From: Cladorhizidae sp. MBARI D1340-BT2
Lineage: Eukaryota > Porifera > Demospongiae > Poecilosclerida > Cladorhizidae
Direction: 5' to 3'
Assembly: GCA_028752905.1 (NCBI GenBank)
Contig: JAQNBH010000013.1
Location: 18,332,398 to 18,396,397, forward strand
DNA length: 64,000 nt
The notes under the pieces were generated by a model, which was given only the letters and a program-made list of their open reading frames with translations, did no database searches and was not told where the DNA came from. This document shows, one piece after another, positions 59,445-64,000 of the stretch (its first letter is position 1; each line of letters opens with the position of its first letter). Made by a program: the position numbers and the translations under genes.

Positions 59445-62110
59445 TTAAAGGCTAGTACATCTAGTTGAAATGTCGAGAGTAAAATCATGAAAAGGTTATT
59501 CTAAAAATGAATGATATTCTTATTATAAATATGACCATAACATAACTAAGAAGTTATAACAAAAATTAAGTGAACTGTGAAAAATAAACTTCACTAGGAA
59601 AGTTGAACATTTGTTTGACTTATTAACAAGATTTGATAACTAGGCTGTCCAATGCATAGTTCTTGTGTGGGTGTTGTTGGGTAGTTAAAAAATGCAAGGA
59701 AGTATCTCAATATCCAGATTCAGGTTTTAGCAGAGATTGACCACAGTTAACATCCATAGACAGAGAGGCAGAAAGAACTAAGTAGGTGTGTCATAATAAC
59801 CAGTGGCTGACGTGGGAAGGAATGCAGTGGAGAATTAGCCTTCATGGTCTTGTCATTATGAATATAAAACATTTTTCTCTTGTTAATTCAAACAAGCCCT
59901 CAGTGGGGAGTTGGATGTAAAACTTGGCATTCCTATTCATGGTGCATCTACTATGTATCTATATATATTTATGTACCTTTGTATTGATTAAACATTCACC
60001 CTTAAATGAGTAGTTCAGTTGGTTTTTGTATTCAAGGAATAGTCATTGTAGTGAGGAGACTAATTGAGAAAATAGCAGCAGGTTCAAAGCTAGAGGTAAC
60101 AAAACTGGCTGCACATGAAAGTGAGAAGTGGCTTCATGGTTAATAGCTGGAGGGAAAGGATGCTGGAGGTTCACACTCTGACATGGTTAGCTGTGAAGGT
60201 TTGATTTCACCTAAAACATTCTCACTTGCCTGAGGGTGAGCATATGATATTCTTTTAATGGTGAATGTACAGTCCATAGGTACATCATAGATAGATAGAA
60301 TACATACAGCATGCACAGTAAAATAACAATTTTGATGCCATAAGTAGGCATTGCTGAGTGTATATGATATAATAATGCAAGTCCCCCGTAGGGTCTAGAG
60401 TGTGTGGTATTATATAACATTAGGAATATCATTATAGCACTTTCTTATGATATATTGGAAACAGATGTGATAGCTACTTTAACTCCTTAGGGCTGATTGC
60501 AGATACATCTGCAAGCATGCTGCGTGTTTCACTTCCCAACAATAGAGGATATATCTGCATAAAGATCGCAACTTGGAATAGATTACAAAAAAGCTTCGCA
60601 ACTGCTCTTATTGTGAAGCCCAAGTCCAACTGTTGGCTAGCAAGTCAACATATAAATCTTATTCTACTTTATAGAATAACACTACTGTTGTAGAAATATA
60701 GCAGCAAGCATCATCGTGAAATAGCAAGATTTACAGCGGCAAAGTGTTGTTGTCTTCTACAAAAAGCAAACAGCCAAAAAGTGGTAGTCGTTATTATTAC
60801 AAACTTTACGATATAATGATACATGATGAGGGTAAGAATCAAATACTTTGTGAAATGTGTTTGTATTGCCTTATTGACAGACTTACATCAAAAATTAGTG
60901 TAGAGGGTATAAAATAAAACAACAAGTTACAGGATATGGCTACCTCTAGCTAAAGGCAACAGATATAAAGTGGAAGTACTCTGAAAGGGAATCATTGCCT
61001 ACCATGCTAGAGCTTGAAATCTGATGTACAAGCTAGTTAAGAACTAAAATAACTTCTACATTCATTTGGACAGACTAATTTTTTAAAGTGAGTTCATTGA
61101 GAGATTATAGTTATGACAATGATGATGTCAATAATAATTAGTAATAGTTATGATGATGATTATTATTATGGTAAATTTATTATTTATATTATGAAATTTC
61201 TTGTCAATTTTATGGCAACTGTCACCCCCAATATTAGAAGTTTGTGATTTTGCATAATATGTGGATAGTGTACCTCCTACATCCAGTAGTTTCTGCAGAG
61301 AATACACCTGTAACCAAGCAAATGGTATGATGACCAATCACTTTAATTTAAAACTCTTTAGGAGTCCTTCTCCACATTTCTGTTAGTATTTATTGACATA
61401 TATTTTACTGTAAGTTCAGTATGATAATTATGACCTCTTTATTATGTCTGTTAGGGTTTATCATTATTGCAAGCTAATGCATGTGCATTTGTCTGTAAAA
61501 TAGCCTAAAATATCTGCATTCAGTTACAAAAGAATTTTTAATACTGCTGCAGCAACCAAATCAACTGACATAAAACTAATGCTTCATATGACCCTCCCCA
61601 ATCCTCCTTAGCCACTCTCTTTATCTCCGTGCTCTCACCCCCCTACCCCCACTCACCTCTCCCCACACCCAACCACACACACACCACCACAACTTGACAA
61701 CTTATACCCTTCACATTTGCCTTAGAATTTTATATGATCTGGGCACCAAATATCAAATATATGCCTTATATATATCCTTCTCTAACTATCAAATGGTAAC
61801 AGGTGTACTCACAATGATAATAGAAAGGTAATATGCTAGTCTATGTTTTGATAAGTACCACACTTATTTGCCTAATCATCAAATTGCTTTATTCAAACCT
61901 TATCTATAGGCATAGCCAAGTGATCTAATAGTAGCATATGGAGGAACCACAAATATTATGATGTCTCTAATAGATCTTACGCACATGCAAGCAGCCATAT
62001 ATCAAGAGGTTGGTGGGAGTATAGTTATTGCCTTTTATGGTCATTGGACTATTGAACTTGAACAGAGAATAGTGGATTGTAAATCAGCTGATGGAAGATA
62101 GTAAGTAATT
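59445..62110. repeat. Third copy of the intergenic flank (unit 3)
   Basis: 59445-61060 matches 6215-7870 of unit 1 in order, then the alignment jumps to 10190-11140 (61070-62110). About 2.3 kb, including the 27-bp minisatellite, is therefore missing here. No genes. Divergence from units 1 and 2 is higher than between those two. Confidence 0.75.
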
Positions 62111-62159
62111 GGCTGAGATGGTTTGATGGTCTTACGAATAGTTATTTCCGTTTTGGGTT

Positions 62160-62260
62160 ATTGGGCCTCTGCTATAGCTATTGAAATTGTACTGAGAATA
62201 GTGGATATAAGTTGGCCAACGGATGTAATTGGCTGAGATAGTTTCTTGGTTTTAGTGTAA
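62160..62260. repeat. Partial repeat of 62040-62130 upstream of gene D
   Basis: CTATTGAAATTGTACTGAGA and GTAATTGGCTGAGATAGTTT repeat the preceding block CTATTGAACTTGAACAGAGA and GTAATTGGCTGAGATGGTTT, a local duplication of about 120 bases. Confidence 0.6.
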
Positions 62261-62291
62261 CCATTGTCATATGCTGGCTAGCAAGTTCTCG

Positions 62292-62302
62292 TATATAAAA
62301 GG
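62292..62302 (+). promoter_or_regulatory. TATA box of gene D
   Basis: TATATAAAAGG about 165 bases before the start codon, preceded by GCTGGCTAGCAAGTTCTCG exactly as in gene C. Confidence 0.6.
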
Positions 62303-62465
62303 TTTAAAAAATAGCATCTAGAATACCATTCAACTAACACTTCCGAAGAAATAAGGGTTCTCAATCTCTCCAGCAGAAGGAGTGGTTCCCTAGATATTTT
62401 CTATCACTGCTGTTCTCTTGATGGCTGCAATTTTCATCATCTCGAGTTATTGGAACAGCAGCATC

Positions 62466-63966
62466 ATGTTGTGGTTTGGCATAATACTTCTGCTGGTGGC
62501 AATGTCACAGGTAGAAAGTCAATCCGAATATATTCCAGGTAATGTTCTGAATGCTATCTACTTTAGTTGAGTAAATAAATGATGTGAGTGTTATATTTAA
62601 TCAAAAGTAATAGCTAGTTAACTATTGCCATAGTTTTACTACTAACTCTTACTCTATGCCTGATATGCTACATCAGACAAAAAATCTCTTACTTTGTGCT
62701 GAATATTTTAGGTGTATACGAAGGAGACATCATCCTAACTAACCAGGAGTTCATTACAAATGAAGCACAAGCTAATCCTAATGATCCTACTGCACCACAG
62801 AATGCTTTAGTGCCGAATACTCGCTCACTTTGGCCACGTTCAACAGTTCCTTATGTGCTGGACAGCAGCCTGAATAATAAGAGAAGATTATAAAATAAAT
62901 TCCTGTAGATAAATATTTTTAAATCCCTTCACTTGGAATATGTGATAACATCGAATATTGTTGTTGAGGCTGGACTCTAGAATTACAATAAGTGGTTGTT
63001 GCTTGAAATAGTCTAACATGTTCATCTGATTCAGACTGGATAAGAGGAGAAATATTCAAATTCTAAATACTCTACATGTTATATTGTCATGGAATGTATT
63101 CAACAATAACTATTGGTAGGCTCATGTAATGTTCATAACATAATACTGTTGGGTTTTAGCTCTGCGCAACCTTATCTTATCTATCTTCTTCAGCCTAAGC
63201 TAGAAGTTAGGTTGACTTTTAATACTTTAATTAGCAATGACAACAAACAACATAACTAAGTTTAACTAAATCAAAAAGTGAGATCACTATATAACCTCCC
63301 TCCTACCTGACCTCCTTTAAATAGATTACACCAGCAGAGGTTTTAGAATGATAAAATAAAGGCAGGATTATGCAACAAACAGCCAATGAGTAAAGTTCTA
63401 TCCAATGAAGTAAGATTTAACTAGTGTGGCCTGTACATAAGTGTGCATGCTTACCTGTTCAGTGAATCAACAATGATAGATGCTAGTTCTGTTAGGATAG
63501 CTGGCTTAACAAAGACTAGATTTGTTTGTAGTCAGGTAATTCAAGTAATTATCTTCTCGACTTCTATTATAGGACAAGCAAGATCAGCCATCGCGGTAGC
63601 AATTGCAGACTATCGTAGGCAAACTTGTGTGGAGTTTATTCCACAAACAAATGAAGCTGACTATGTGCTAATCTTCCCTGGAAGAGGGTGAGTAGCAGTC
63701 ACATGTCACTACTTAGTCTCGGACATATTAATATTATTGGGAGTTTTTATGTGTGAAGGTATTTAATATAAATGCAGGTTATTTTTGTAGATGCTTCTCC
63801 TACATTGGCCGAATTGGAGGTCCTCAGGACATGTCCATTGGTAGAGGCTGTGAATACAAGGGCATTGTCATGCATGAGATGTTTCATGCCCTCAGGCGCT
63901 GGCATGAACAGAGCAGACCAGACAGAGACCAGTATGTTAGAATCCTGACAGAGAATATACAAACCG
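62466..63966 (+). CDS. Gene D: astacin-TSP1 paralog, 5' part, runs off the window
   Basis: Exons 62466-62538, 62712-62876, 63573-63687 and 63791-63966 correspond to exons 1-4 of gene A. Exon 1 encodes a good signal peptide (MLWFGIILLLVAMSQ). Exon 2 has VYEGDI, the aspartate switch. Two defects stand out. The splice donor after exon 2 is ATAAGA where genes A and B have GTAAGA, and reading on meets TAA at 62891-62893. In exon 4 the zinc motif reads HEMFHALRRWHEQ: the conserved glycine is arginine (GGG to AGG). All three His ligands and the catalytic Glu remain. The remaining exons lie beyond the window, so whether the gene is functional cannot be decided. Confidence 0.75.
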
Positions 63967-64000
63967 GTCAGTACACCTTCACCTTGAATTTGATATTACA

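Noticed and set aside
57792..59468. Long open frames of poly-Tyr, poly-Leu/Ile or poly-Cys
   Set aside because: They are translations of the 12-bp microsatellites and have no independent coding signal.

Overview
The window is eukaryotic and almost certainly from an early-branching invertebrate animal. It is AT-rich, its genes are split by short GT-AG introns, and it is crowded with decayed transposons. The recurrent genes combine an astacin protease with thrombospondin type-1 (TSP1) repeats. A demosponge such as Amphimedon would fit well, but I infer that from style and not from a database match.

The backbone is a tandem array of four paralogous genes on the + strand, called A to D here. Gene A (734-5487, ten exons, 616 aa) is intact. 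It encodes a signal peptide, a propeptide with an aspartate-switch motif, an astacin catalytic domain, four TSP1 repeats, a Cys-containing C-terminal module and a hydrophobic tail that ends at the stop codon, as in GPI-anchor signals. Gene B (18202-22948) is a near-identical copy with an in-frame stop in the last exon, so it would encode a secreted protein of 497 aa without anchor. Gene C (34162-50936) is more diverged. It has lost its start codon, has a 4-bp frameshift in exon 2, and carries about 12.5 kb of nested transposons in intron 2, yet its exons 3-10 are all open. Gene D (62466 to beyond the window end) has a mutated splice donor and an arginine in place of the conserved glycine of the zinc-binding motif. 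All four have a TATA box upstream.

Layout: 1-5487 gene A; 5488-11650 downstream flank with repeats; 11660-13235 hAT-type transposase relic; 13236-17473 mostly featureless, with a relic of a gene upstream region (14230-14600) and a GIY-YIG retroelement fragment (17085-17245); 17474-22948 gene B unit; 22949-32100 second copy of the flank, carrying a ZMYM1-like hAT relic (28307-30206) between two copies of a 1.5-kb segment; 32100-33700 fragments of hAT and Merlin elements; 33940-34640 promoter and exons 1-2 of gene C; 34860-47380 transposon nest (Mutator-like, Ty3/gypsy interrupted by a 6.7-kb hAT, which itself holds a third element with a telomere-like minisatellite); 47788-50936 gene C exons 3-10; 51000-59440 retroelement relics and very long TAT/TAC microsatellites; 59445-62110 third copy of the flank; 62292-64000 gene D.

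No bacterial features, CRISPR arrays, tRNA or rRNA genes were recognised. The genes presumably act outside the cell (protease plus matrix-binding repeats). The most interesting aspects are the array, its graded decay and anchor loss, and the nested mobile DNA. Because units 1 and 2 are so alike, collapsed or mis-joined haplotypes must be considered as an alternative to true tandem duplication.
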